From CAZOZP01 sp964584325 (lineage in GTDB: Bacteria > Bacteroidota > Ignavibacteria > Ignavibacteriales > Melioribacteraceae): a stretch of DNA of 47,765 nt. The position numbers and the translations under genes are program-made. The notes under the pieces were generated by a model that was given only the letters and a program-made list of their open reading frames with translations, ran no database searches and was not told the DNA's origin. Of this stretch, positions 1 through 7,882 are shown piece by piece; the first letter of the stretch is position 1, and the number at the start of each line of letters is the position of its first letter. The stretch lies in contig CAZOZP010000023.1 in the NCBI GenBank assembly GCA_964584325.1, positions 1 to 47,765 of the forward strand, in the 5' to 3' direction.

Positions 1-6
1 ACTCAT
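1..6 (-). CDS. Probable first two codons of the next ATP synthase gene (delta subunit?)
   Basis: An ATG at 6-4 on the minus strand follows the atpF stop (10-8) after a single base and runs off the window. In most F-type ATPase operons atpF is followed by atpH, so this is probably the atpH start. Only two codons are visible, so the identity rests on gene order alone. Confidence 0.3.
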
Positions 7-7
7 C

Positions 8-556
8 TCAATTCTTTAAGTCATTAAGGAAATTATTTAATACAGCCGAATGTTTTTTTGCATCCACTTCGGAACGGATAATCTTTTCTGCGGCATCAAC
101 TGCAATGTTGGCAATCTGCTCTTTCAAAGAAGTTAAAGCTTCTTTCCTCTTGGATTCAATTTCTGATAGAGCCTCGTCAACAATCTTCTTGGCTTTTGCC
201 TGACTTTCTTCCAAAATCTGTTTTTTAAGCTGCTCAGCATAATCACGACTTTGGCTGATTATTTTTTGAGCTTCTTCTTCTGCTTTTGCCAAATTGCGGT
301 TATTCTCTTCAATCAGCCTTTCTGCATTCTTTCCTGCAGCCTCTGCACTTTCGAGAGCTTCCCGAATTTTCTGTTCTCTTTCGTTTAATGCTTTCAGTAT
401 CGGCTTCCATGCGGCCATCCTAAGAATAACCAAAAGAATTACGAAAGTTATTACAGTCCAGACCATTAATCCGGGATTCAAGTCGAGAAGACCGCCGCTG
501 CTTTCATGAGAACCGCCGGCAGATAATAGAAGCATATTTAGAAATGCTGTTAACAT
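8..556 (-). CDS. atpF: F0F1 ATP synthase subunit b
   Basis: This is the peripheral-stalk b subunit that links the membrane Fo sector to the F1 head. The protein has 182 residues. A single membrane helix lies at about residues 30-48 and is followed by a long, highly charged stretch rich in Glu, Lys and Ala, the coiled-coil stalk typical of subunit b. The length is slightly above the usual ~160-170. The gene sits directly after atpE (27-nt gap) in the usual a-c-b order, which supports the call. The start is ATG at 556. About 20 residues precede the helix, including a Gly/Ser stretch, and this N-terminus may be variable. Confidence 0.95.
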   Translation of the reverse strand: MLTAFLNMLLLSAGGSHESSGGLLDLNPGLMVWTVITFVILLVILRMAAWKPILKALNEREQKIREALESAEAAGKNAERLIEENNRNLAKAEEEAQKIISQSRDYAEQLKKQILEESQAKAKKIVDEALSEIESKRKEALTSLKEQIANIAVDAAEKIIRSEVDAKKHSAVLNNFLNDLKN

Positions 557-582
557 TTCGGTTCCTTTTTTGCTTTATAAAT

Positions 583-801
583 TTATTTTATTGCTAAAAG
601 CATACAGATAACAAGTGCAAACAGCGAGATACCTTCTATAAGGGCTGCTGCAATGATCATTGTTGTTCTGATATTTCCTGTTGCTTCCGGCTGGCGTCCG
701 ATAGCTTCCATTGCTGCTGTTGCAAGTTTTCCGATACCGAAAGCTGCGCCTATGATAGAAAGTGCTGCGCCGAAACCGGCTGCCAAGTAAGCTAATTCCA
801 T
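583..801 (-). CDS. atpE: F0F1 ATP synthase subunit c
   Basis: This is the proteolipid that forms the rotor ring of Fo. The 72 residues form two hydrophobic helices joined by a polar loop containing the conserved Arg-Gln-Pro (residues 36-38). Glu56 in helix 2 (ALIEGISLF) is the ion-carrying carboxylate. It is followed by Gly rather than the Ser-Thr/Tyr pair of sodium-binding rings, and helix 1 lacks their Gln, so proton coupling is more likely; that is inferred from known c-ring motifs. A strong Shine-Dalgarno sequence (AGGAGG) precedes the ATG, which fits the high copy number of subunit c. The gene lies between atpB and atpF. Confidence 0.97.
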   Translation of the reverse strand: MELAYLAAGFGAALSIIGAAFGIGKLATAAMEAIGRQPEATGNIRTTMIIAAALIEGISLFALVICMLLAIK

Positions 802-815
802 TATGTCCTCCTTAA

Positions 816-1658
816 TTAATGTTCCTGATGAACTGCAAATCCAATGAATAATGATGTTAACATAGTAAATATATATGCCTGTATTAAGGCAACTAAAATC
901 TCAAGCATATTTATAAAAAGTGCAAACGATACTGAAAGAGGCGTTGCCATATATGATTTTGTAATAAAGATGAGTCCGAGCAGAGAAAGAATAACTATAT
1001 GTCCGGCAGACATATTTGCAAAAAGCCTTATTGCCAATGCAAAGGGCTTAGTAAACAATCCGAGTATTTCAACTACAAACATCAGGGGAACAAGCCAGAA
1101 TGGAAGTCCGTGCGGCATTAATCCCTTGAAATACCCGAATAATCCGTTCTTTTTAATTCCTCCTAACTGTATCACTATAAAGGATAAAGTGGCCAGCACT
1201 GCAGTAACGCTGATGTTTCCCGTTGCTGTTGCTGAGTAAGGGATCAATCCGATAAAATTACATGTTAAAATAAAGAAAAATGCTGTGAGAAGATAAGGAA
1301 GGAACCATTCATAACCTTTGCCGATAGTAGGTTTTGCTATTTCATCTCTGACAAAAACTATGAATACTTCAAGAAAATTTGCCAGACCACTTGGCACCAG
1401 ACTCTTTTTATATGAATTAGCCGCATATCTGAAAACAATTATCAGCAGAAGACAAACAACCCACATTATCAGAACATGCTTTGTGATAGACAAATCATAT
1501 CCGAAAAGATGAAATTCAGGAAGTTGAACATAACCGAGGAAAGGCAATTCTATTTCCCGGCTGTCCATAACATGATGAAGTATCCATCCTGTGTCTTCTT
1601 TTGCCGCGGCTGCGGCATTAAGAGTATCTGCTGTTACTGTGCTGCTTGCTATCACCAT
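816..1658 (-). CDS. atpB: F0F1 ATP synthase subunit a
   Basis: This is the stator channel subunit of Fo. The 280-residue protein is multi-spanning and contains the family signature LAIRLFANMSAGH with the essential Arg at residue 211. The N-terminal part carries an HHVMDS segment near residue 28, similar to subunit a of Bacteroidota relatives. The ATG at 1658 lies inside the upstream gene (41-nt overlap) and has only a weak ribosome-binding site (GGA two bases upstream). There is no better in-frame start before the conserved region, so translation may be coupled to the upstream gene. It is followed by atpE after 14 nt. Confidence 0.95.
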   Translation of the reverse strand: MVIASSTVTADTLNAAAAAKEDTGWILHHVMDSREIELPFLGYVQLPEFHLFGYDLSITKHVLIMWVVCLLLIIVFRYAANSYKKSLVPSGLANFLEVFIVFVRDEIAKPTIGKGYEWFLPYLLTAFFFILTCNFIGLIPYSATATGNISVTAVLATLSFIVIQLGGIKKNGLFGYFKGLMPHGLPFWLVPLMFVVEILGLFTKPFALAIRLFANMSAGHIVILSLLGLIFITKSYMATPLSVSFALFINMLEILVALIQAYIFTMLTSLFIGFAVHQEH

Positions 1659-2040
1659 TTCCGGAAGATATCTTATTATTATATGTGTGATAATGATAGA
1701 TTTCCAGGCTTAAGGCAAAGAAAAATATCAGAAAAAAATTTACCGTCAGCAAAATATAAGGAATATTTAATACAATAATCAAAACAAAAATAGATGAAAG
1801 CGAAAAAAGAAGTCGGAAAACCATTCCCCCAAGCACATATTTATAAAAAACATTGTCCGGCTTCCCTGCAAATCTGCTAAAAACATATAATGCAGCCACA
1901 ATATTTAATGTATTTGTTAAAACAGACGCTGCAACTGAATAAATGAAATCCGGTGCTTCTTTCCCCGGAACCGGCATCAGAACCACGGCAATTAAATACA
2001 ATATTATCCCGGCAGAATAAATACTAATTATTTTTGTCAT
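1618..2040 (-). CDS. AtpI-like four-helix membrane protein
   Basis: A 140-residue protein with about four hydrophobic helices (roughly residues 8-22, 36-54, 67-85 and 88-110) and a polar C-terminal tail. Its position between an AtpZ-like gene and atpB is where AtpI (subunit I, thought to help c-ring assembly or Mg2+ supply) normally sits. Size and topology fit that family, but I see no diagnostic motif. It overlaps the AtpZ-like gene by 17 nt and atpB by 41 nt, so translation of the three is probably coupled. Function is inferred from context. Confidence 0.6.
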   Translation of the reverse strand: MTKIISIYSAGIILYLIAVVLMPVPGKEAPDFIYSVAASVLTNTLNIVAALYVFSRFAGKPDNVFYKYVLGGMVFRLLFSLSSIFVLIIVLNIPYILLTVNFFLIFFFALSLEIYHYHTYNNKISSGNGDSKQHSNSRYS

Positions 2041-2248
2041 TTTTCTTATCTTCAGACAATACAGATTTTAAGAAATTAAATAATCCGGCAATAATCCCTA
2101 ATATTGAAAAAACAATTGTGAGAGTGCTGCCTGTTTCGAACTTTGCGTCCAGCCACCAGCCCAGCAAGGAAAATCCGACTACGCTGAATGCAAGTTCAGT
2201 TCCTAGTGTTATATATTTTGCCGTTTCTTTATCAATTCCGCTAAACAT
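2024..2248 (-). CDS. AtpZ/AtpI-family small membrane protein
   Basis: A 74-residue protein with two transmembrane helices and a lysine/aspartate-rich C-terminal tail. The pattern TLGTELAFSVVGFSLLGWWLD followed by a second helix is typical of the AtpZ (putative F0F1-ATPase subunit) family, whose genes stand just before atpB in many operons. AtpZ has been linked to assembly of Fo and to divalent-cation transport, but its exact role is unsettled. The ATG at 2248 coincides with the end of the bactofilin gene. It heads the ATP synthase block of the operon. Confidence 0.75.
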   Translation of the reverse strand: MFSGIDKETAKYITLGTELAFSVVGFSLLGWWLDAKFETGSTLTIVFSILGIIAGLFNFLKSVLSEDKKNDKNN

Positions 2249-2640
2249 TATTTCTGTTTTTGTTCAGGTGCTTTTTCGTTTTTCTGTTTTGAATCATCAG
2301 CAGCCATCTTACTTGTACCATCGAAAATTGCTCCTGCCTCTACAATTAATATTTTGGCTGACAAATCTCCTTTAAGTACAGACTTCGATTCCAATATGAG
2401 TTTCCCGGCTGCAGTAACTATACCTTCAACTTTCCCTTCCAGGGTTATGTTTTCTGCCTTCACATCTCCCTGAATCAAACATGATTCACCTAATGTAAGA
2501 TTTCCGTTAATTACAATTTCGCCTCTTACGTTGCCATCGATTCTAACATTACCGTCGCAGTAGAATTTTCCTTCAATTTTAACTCCGCTGCTTAATATGC
2601 TTATGTCTTCGCTTCCTGTTTTGGGTTTGTTTCCAATCAT
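2248..2640 (-). CDS. Bactofilin (polymer-forming cytoskeletal protein)
   Basis: Bactofilins self-assemble into nucleotide-independent filaments that position cell-wall or stalk enzymes. The 130-residue protein has the characteristic central beta-helix repeats (VKIEGKFYCDGNVRIDGNV, then GEIVINGNLTLGES and further strands) at about residues 17-105, flanked by disordered N- and C-terminal tails, the latter rich in Lys, Gln and Glu. The start overlaps the stop of the upstream M23 peptidase gene (TAATG), with a GGGGGGA ribosome-binding sequence. A bactofilin coupled to an M23 endopeptidase recurs in bacteria (the CcmA-Csd pair of Helicobacter is the known example), so the two probably act together in cell shape. 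Confidence 0.92.
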   Translation of the reverse strand: MIGNKPKTGSEDISILSSGVKIEGKFYCDGNVRIDGNVRGEIVINGNLTLGESCLIQGDVKAENITLEGKVEGIVTAAGKLILESKSVLKGDLSAKILIVEAGAIFDGTSKMAADDSKQKNEKAPEQKQK

Positions 2641-3476
2641 TATTCCCCCCGGTTAATTAATACAGTTTTTGGATTTATTGGTTTACCGTTTTTCCATATT
2701 TCAAAATGCAGATGCGGTCCGGTTGTGTTGAATCCGGTATTTCCGCTCAAAGCAATAGTCTCGCCTTGTATAACATATTCTCTTGTCTTTTTAATGATTT
2801 CCGAGCAGTGCTTATAAACGGTCATATAATCATTATTGTGCTGAATCATAATCACGTTCCCGTATTCGTATGTTTTCTCGGAAAATATTACATAACCGTT
2901 TGCTGAGGCAGTTACGGGGGTGCCTTTAATTATTCCGTAATCAATTCCGTTATGGCCGTTCTCCGGATCATAATTCTTTATAATAAACCCCGAACAAGGA
3001 TTAATAAAATAAGAACTCTCATCCTGTAAATATTCATTTATGAATTTTTTGAAAATTGTATAAAGTGAACCTCCGCCCGGTATTAGTTCTTTAGGAGTAA
3101 CTTTAAGACTATCATAAACCGCAGATGTACTGTCTATTGTATCTGTTATTGCAAGAATTTTGGCAAGTTCCATTCTTTTCCCTGCAGATGAAATTGCAGC
3201 GAGTTCATTTGCAAGACGCAGTAACTTCTTTTCAAGCTCCTTTGTTCTTGCTTCCTGAATTCTCAATTCCTGATTTTCAACTATATAAAGATATTCCTTT
3301 ATAGGTGTATATGCTATTACTGCAAATGTTGCGAATGAAACAGCCGCCGTAAATAATAAAAACACTCCGAAAACCGCATAAATACTAAGTTTATATCTTT
3401 TTGTTCGTAATACAGGAAAATTCGGGGTGAAATATATTGATGAGTTATGTAAATCTTTTAATTTCTGCTTGAGCAT
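2640..3476 (-). CDS. M23-family murein endopeptidase, membrane-anchored
   Basis: A 278-residue zinc endopeptidase predicted to cut peptidoglycan cross-bridges in the periplasm. A transmembrane helix lies at about residues 30-56, a coiled-coil segment at about 60-100, and a LytM/M23 domain at about 165-275. The domain has all the usual residues: His175 and Asp179 (HNGID), His223 (YKHC), and the HxH pair His255/His257 (GPHLHFEIW). The layout of membrane helix, coiled coil and M23 resembles Csd- and MepM-type shape factors. Its stop overlaps the bactofilin start, which suggests a joint function. Active-site residues look intact, so it is probably catalytic. Confidence 0.92.
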   Translation of the reverse strand: MLKQKLKDLHNSSIYFTPNFPVLRTKRYKLSIYAVFGVFLLFTAAVSFATFAVIAYTPIKEYLYIVENQELRIQEARTKELEKKLLRLANELAAISSAGKRMELAKILAITDTIDSTSAVYDSLKVTPKELIPGGGSLYTIFKKFINEYLQDESSYFINPCSGFIIKNYDPENGHNGIDYGIIKGTPVTASANGYVIFSEKTYEYGNVIMIQHNNDYMTVYKHCSEIIKKTREYVIQGETIALSGNTGFNTTGPHLHFEIWKNGKPINPKTVLINRGE

Positions 3477-3508
3477 AATTGTAATTTTTTATTGGCTAAT
3501 ATAATAAT

Positions 3509-4522
3509 TTATAATTTAATAAGCATACTTTCGGCTTGTTCAATTATAACTGAAGGAATAAGTTTTTTTCCGCATTCGAAAGTCTTAATCGGACACTCCC
3601 TATGTCCGTGTATTCCGCAGGGTCTGCATTTTAATCCGACAATTCCGGCCGACTGCCCTTTTGTATGATAAGGGTAAAACCCAAATTCGGGCACTGTTGA
3701 ACAAAATATGGTTAGTACGGGGATATTTGCCGCTACTCCCATATGAGCCGGGGCACTGTCGTTTGTTATTAACAGCCTGCATTTTTTTAAGAGTTCTGTT
3801 GATTCGGGAATTGTTAACTCCCCTGCTGAATTAACTGCATTCTCTAAATGATCTGCAAGAAAACCGCATAAATCTTTATCGGCTTTTCCGCCTAAAAGTA
3901 TTAGCCCATATCCTTTTCCTGTAAAATACTCCGCAATTTCCCTAAAATATTCCGGGGGATACTTTTTTGTATTCCAAACCGAACCCGGGGCCAAGGCTAT
4001 GTATTCCCTGCTTTCTTCCAAGAGTGATAATATTTTGCCTGCACCTGGATTTGTGTTTTCAGTAACTGTGAATTCCGGAAGTATTTCCTTCCAGTCTGAG
4101 GTATATCCTATCAGACTTAAGTTTCTATGAACTTCGTGGGTTGTTTTGTTATAGAATACTAAATCCGAATACAGGAAATTTAATGTTGCCGTATTAAATC
4201 CACTGCGCCTTGAAGCTCCGCTGAAATATGAAATGAGTGAACTCCGGGCGGATCTGTGCGGAGAAATTATTTCATCATAATTCCGTTCTCTGATAGTTTT
4301 AATAAATTTTAGAAATTTAACCGGATTTTTCTTATGCTTCTTCTTTTCAAATACAATTACTTCATCAATTGATTTTGATGCCTGAAAGATTTCCGCAGTT
4401 GCCGGGATTGCCAGTACATCTATTTTTGCATCGGATTTCATTTTTCTTAAAACCTGCAGCATTGGCAGGGTAAGTATTGCATCTCCGGGAAATGCGGTTT
4501 GAATTACCAATATCCGCAACAT
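3509..4522 (-). CDS. Glycosyltransferase family 9 (heptosyltransferase-like)
   Basis: A 337-residue GT9 enzyme. This family adds ADP-heptose or related sugars to the LPS inner core at the inner membrane. The N-terminus MLRILVIQTAFPGDAILTLP is the standard GT9 start. The C-terminal half has the family motif TNDSAPAHMGVAANIPVLTIF, and two Cys pairs appear near the end (CRPCGIHGHREC). I start it at ATG 4522 rather than the longer in-frame ATG at 4555: 4522 overlaps the stop of the acyltransferase gene by one base (TGATG), a classic coupling arrangement, and matches the family's N-terminus. The sugar donor and acceptor cannot be told from sequence. Confidence 0.88.
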   Translation of the reverse strand: MLRILVIQTAFPGDAILTLPMLQVLRKMKSDAKIDVLAIPATAEIFQASKSIDEVIVFEKKKHKKNPVKFLKFIKTIRERNYDEIISPHRSARSSLISYFSGASRRSGFNTATLNFLYSDLVFYNKTTHEVHRNLSLIGYTSDWKEILPEFTVTENTNPGAGKILSLLEESREYIALAPGSVWNTKKYPPEYFREIAEYFTGKGYGLILLGGKADKDLCGFLADHLENAVNSAGELTIPESTELLKKCRLLITNDSAPAHMGVAANIPVLTIFCSTVPEFGFYPYHTKGQSAGIVGLKCRPCGIHGHRECPIKTFECGKKLIPSVIIEQAESMLIKL

Positions 4523-5382
4523 CAGTATTTCCAGATTTTGTGCATCCAGAACCACTGCTCAGGGTGTTCCCGAATAATTTTACTTAATTCTGCCATATAT
4601 ATTTCGCAAATCTTTACTGCTTTTTCGCTGAAACTTCCCGGCAGATGAGTGTAATCTAATTTTAGTGTTCTGAATTCGTATCTGCAATCTTTCTGCCTGA
4701 TGGTAAATACCATATATATTGGTGTATTTGTTTTTAATGCAATTTCAGCTGTTCCGGTATATACAGAAGTCGGTATTCCCATAAAATCAACTTTTACTGC
4801 TTCTCTTGGACCGCGTTGATCGCCTACTATTCCTATTATCCCTTCTTCTTTTATAACTTTATATATCTCTCTAACAGATACTCCAAGAGCAACGGTTTTA
4901 TTTCCGAATTTCTGTCTTAATCTTACCATCCATTCTGATATGTAACGATTACTTTGTTTTTTATATAAAACCGTTATTTCCCTGTTAAAGAAAAATGCTG
5001 CGGCAATTGCCCCTAATTCCCAATTACCGAAATGTCCGGTAAGCATAACTGCCCTGCCGCTATCCGGAGTAATATCAGTCATCGGTGAAGAATCACTATA
5101 GAAAAACCTGGTTTTTATAGATTCGGTAGTTTCCCTTTGCAGTGCGAATATTTCACAAAGAGTTATACCGAAGCTTTGGTAATTTTTCTTGCAGATGTTT
5201 TTGATTTTTTTCTGAGATAAATCAGGAAATGCCCTGGTCAGGTTTTCAATTACAACAGATTTTCTTATAGGAATCAAATAATAGAAAACCAAACCAAGCA
5301 TTTTCCCGAAATAGCCTGCACTTTTAATACCGAATAGTGAAACAAATTCAGCAACTAACCGAAATACTATGTAATAAAGCAA
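4522..5382 (-). CDS. Lipid A biosynthesis acyltransferase (LpxL/HtrB family)
   Basis: A 286-residue membrane-associated acyltransferase that adds a secondary acyl chain to a lipid A precursor. The catalytic motif HFGNWE (H-x4-E, about residues 117-122) and the later GDQRGPREAVKVDFMG block (around residues 187-202) fit the family, as does the hydrophobic N-terminus. The only usable start is TTG at 5382: an in-frame stop lies three codons upstream and the next Met is within the conserved region. AAAGGA lies about 10 nt upstream. Its pairing with a GT9 gene implies that the organism makes LPS-like glycolipid. A related role, such as acylating another glycolipid, cannot be excluded. Confidence 0.88.
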   Translation of the reverse strand: MLYYIVFRLVAEFVSLFGIKSAGYFGKMLGLVFYYLIPIRKSVVIENLTRAFPDLSQKKIKNICKKNYQSFGITLCEIFALQRETTESIKTRFFYSDSSPMTDITPDSGRAVMLTGHFGNWELGAIAAAFFFNREITVLYKKQSNRYISEWMVRLRQKFGNKTVALGVSVREIYKVIKEEGIIGIVGDQRGPREAVKVDFMGIPTSVYTGTAEIALKTNTPIYMVFTIRQKDCRYEFRTLKLDYTHLPGSFSEKAVKICEIYMAELSKIIREHPEQWFWMHKIWKY

Positions 5383-5396
5383 CTCTCAGGAATCCT

Positions 5397-6755
5397 TTAT
5401 TTTACCATCTTAATTCTTCGCGCCCAATTATCATCTCTTAATTCGCCGCGTTTGTTTGAAGAAAGGAGCTCATATTTTGAAAATCCTGTAATGTCGCCGA
5501 AAATAAAGTAAACGCCACCTTCAATTGAATCATACACCCAAATTTCATAAGGACGCAATTCACTTTCATTAGGATATCTTTCAATCTGATCCGGCGGTCC
5601 GTATGTCAGATATACTCTTCCCATATCGGTATTATAACCCTTATGAAACCTTGACGAATAGGTTGAATTTACATACCCGAGGCGCTTCATGTATTCATCT
5701 TTAAATTCATTGATTTCGGTTGAAATATCGGTGTCTCTTTTCTTCCAGAAATCAGCTAAGAACTGCCTCTTTGCTTCTACACTTGTAAGTTTTAGATAAC
5801 TGTTTTTTTCTTCTGTGTTAACTAAATACTTTGCCTGATCGAACATATTATCGCATTCTTCTTCAGAGAGTAACGCGTATTCGGTTTTATAAATTTCTTT
5901 ATCGGGTGTTCTGAACTGCAATGTATCTATAACATCCGGATTATAGAGGTAAAACTTCTTTGATGAAACAATCATCTTTTTTGTTAATGTATCACCAAGA
6001 ACAACATCCATTCTGTAAGAATCTGTAGGCAGTTTTGAGAGATTGAACATACCATAATCAATAACAGAGTTATTTTTTCTTGAGAAGACTCGTTCCTTTG
6101 AAAGCACAGTTTTGTTTCTGCTGTTAATTATCCTTTTGGAAGCCGTTATTGCCGATGTATCTGATTTTTCATTAAGATTGTAAATTTCGTAATAATAGTA
6201 AATTACCGGCATAGTCTTACCGTAAACTGCATCGGGATTAGGTACAATTTCAATTGTATTTTTATAGAATAATGAAAGAGTATCAACATCGTCATTTTTG
6301 ATTGATGAGCCTAACTGAATATCACTCAGATAAAGCATATCCTTAATCCCGGAATAATCGTTGCTGATTTCATCAATATAGGTTTTGCTTTTATCAAAAT
6401 CAGAACCTGTTATCTCAAGTTTATAGAAACCGAAAGGAATTCGAATTTTCATTAATCCGACAATGAGATTGTTTGATTCCGATTCAGTAACTTTCTGACT
6501 AATTGTATATTTTTGATTAAAAATAACGCTGTCAGAACCTTTCGGATAAAGAGTCAGGTTAATTTGCGGAGATATCTTCATCCCGCTTTCATCCTGAACT
6601 TTTTGCAAATCGGCTAAATTAAAACTATAATAAATTTCTAAATAACTGCTGCTTTCATCATATCTGAATCTTGAGTAGTCGTATTGAAATTTCAAATCTG
6701 TCTGAGCATTTAAGCTAATTGATAACATCATTACAATCATTAATAGGAAACGCAT
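5397..6755 (-). CDS. GWxTD domain-containing secreted protein (copy 1)
   Basis: A 452-residue protein with an N-terminal signal peptide (about residues 1-17, cut near NAQ-TD). A long beta-rich middle part is followed by a C-terminal GWxTD-type domain. Recognisable parts of that domain are FLADFWKKRD (about residue 330), the YVNSTYSSRF segment, MGRVYLTYGPPDQIERYP and the final YEIWVYDS...YFIFGD strand pair. GWxTD proteins are widespread in Bacteroidota, Ignavibacteriota and Acidobacteriota, but their function is not established. The domain-naming tryptophan block is divergent here (FWKKRD). A second homologue lies at 26753-27940. The start ATG has GAGG five bases upstream. Confidence 0.85.
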   Translation of the reverse strand: MRFLLMIVMMLSISLNAQTDLKFQYDYSRFRYDESSSYLEIYYSFNLADLQKVQDESGMKISPQINLTLYPKGSDSVIFNQKYTISQKVTESESNNLIVGLMKIRIPFGFYKLEITGSDFDKSKTYIDEISNDYSGIKDMLYLSDIQLGSSIKNDDVDTLSLFYKNTIEIVPNPDAVYGKTMPVIYYYYEIYNLNEKSDTSAITASKRIINSRNKTVLSKERVFSRKNNSVIDYGMFNLSKLPTDSYRMDVVLGDTLTKKMIVSSKKFYLYNPDVIDTLQFRTPDKEIYKTEYALLSEEECDNMFDQAKYLVNTEEKNSYLKLTSVEAKRQFLADFWKKRDTDISTEINEFKDEYMKRLGYVNSTYSSRFHKGYNTDMGRVYLTYGPPDQIERYPNESELRPYEIWVYDSIEGGVYFIFGDITGFSKYELLSSNKRGELRDDNWARRIKMVK

Positions 6756-6800
6756 AATAACCTCAAAAATTTTGTGTTCTAATATAAGACGAAAGCAGTT

Positions 6801-6830
6801 AAAAAAAAACCGCCCCGAAGGGCGGTTTTT
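6801..6830 (-). terminator. Strong intrinsic terminator with UUCG loop
   Basis: Read on the minus strand, an A run, CCGCCC, TTCG, GGGCGG and nine T residues follow each other. This is a 6-bp GC-only stem closed by the very stable UUCG tetraloop, flanked by pairing A/T runs. It lies 9 nt after the PorV-like stop codon, so it should end transcription of the receptor/cargo/PorV block. The flanking A and T runs could also let it work on the plus strand, but no plus-strand gene ends nearby. Confidence 0.9.
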
Positions 6831-6838
6831 GAGGCAAA

Positions 6839-7855
6839 TTAAATGCCTATACCAAGTGTAAAGAGATGATTATCATCAAAATACTTAACATCCTGATAAG
6901 AATAGTCAAATTTAAGATTAATATCACCTATATTATAGTTAACACCGAATCCGGCAGAAAAACCGAATGTGTTGCGTGCTTTCGGAAGTTCAGGAGCAGC
7001 CTGATAACCTAATCTTGCGAAGAAAAGATTATCATAACCATATTCTGCACCTACTCTGTATTCATCGCCCCAGAAGTTGTTGTACTGATATTTTGTAACT
7101 AGAGCAACTTCATTCTGTTTGTCGATTGCATACTTGTAACCGAGACCCATATCAAGAGAGGAAGGAAGTTCAGCTTCAGCTGATTCTATTTTATACTTCA
7201 TCGTTCCTCTTGAATATGCTAAAGGATCTGCATCAACGTACATTCCGGTACCGTCGAATTTGAGTTTTGTACCTAGGTTTTTCATAACCAATCCGAAATC
7301 AAGACCTTGAATGTTAGCCAGATTTCTGTAAGATATTCCTATATCGAAAGCAACTGCTGATGCACTTACCAATCCGATTGTTTCGCTTACATAATTTCCG
7401 TTTATACCTACTGATATACGGTCATTGAGCTGTTTTGCATAAGCAAGGCCAACTGTAACATACTGAGGAGAGAATTTAGAACCTGTTCCGTCAGGATATT
7501 GTGTTGTTGTTTCACTTATTTCGCCTATATCTATAGATTTAATAGAAAGAGCGAATGTACCAATTGAAGATACTTCTGCCGAAACTGCCGCATACTGAAG
7601 ATTGATATCAGCAATATACTTCATTGTGGACAAAAGTATGTTTGTGGATTTTCCACCTAAAGCCAGGTTTGCCGGATTCCAGAACAGACCGTCAAGTCCT
7701 GTTGAGTTTACGATAGTGGCACCGCCCATAGCAACACCTCTTGCTCCAACCGGAATAAGAAGCTCGGTTGCACCGGCAGTTCCGTTTCTTTTACCGCCGC
7801 CTGCAAAAATCAAAGACGAGCAAAGTAAGAAAAACAAGATTTTATAATATTTCAT
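6839..7855 (-). CDS. PorV/PorQ-family outer-membrane protein
   Basis: A 338-residue outer-membrane beta-barrel of the PorV/PorQ (UPF0164) family. A signal peptide spans about residues 1-18. The mature start matches the family pattern: GTAGATELLIPVGARGVAMGG, then the NPANLAL segment near residue 61. The remainder is alternating amphipathic strands ending in a hydrophobic terminal strand (FTLGIGI). PorV is the T9SS shuttle that carries cargo from the translocon to the attachment complex. Here the gene directly follows a large T9SS cargo gene (27-nt gap), suggesting a dedicated carrier or a paralogue serving that cargo. RBS AGGAG precedes the ATG. Confidence 0.88.
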   Translation of the reverse strand: MKYYKILFFLLCSSLIFAGGGKRNGTAGATELLIPVGARGVAMGGATIVNSTGLDGLFWNPANLALGGKSTNILLSTMKYIADINLQYAAVSAEVSSIGTFALSIKSIDIGEISETTTQYPDGTGSKFSPQYVTVGLAYAKQLNDRISVGINGNYVSETIGLVSASAVAFDIGISYRNLANIQGLDFGLVMKNLGTKLKFDGTGMYVDADPLAYSRGTMKYKIESAEAELPSSLDMGLGYKYAIDKQNEVALVTKYQYNNFWGDEYRVGAEYGYDNLFFARLGYQAAPELPKARNTFGFSAGFGVNYNIGDINLKFDYSYQDVKYFDDNHLFTLGIGI

Positions 7856-7882
7856 TTTTATTCTCCTAAACTTAGTTATGAC

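Noticed and set aside
6756..6838. Promoter for the first GWxTD gene (TATATTAG as -7)
   Set aside because: No TTG at the right distance upstream; too weak to list.
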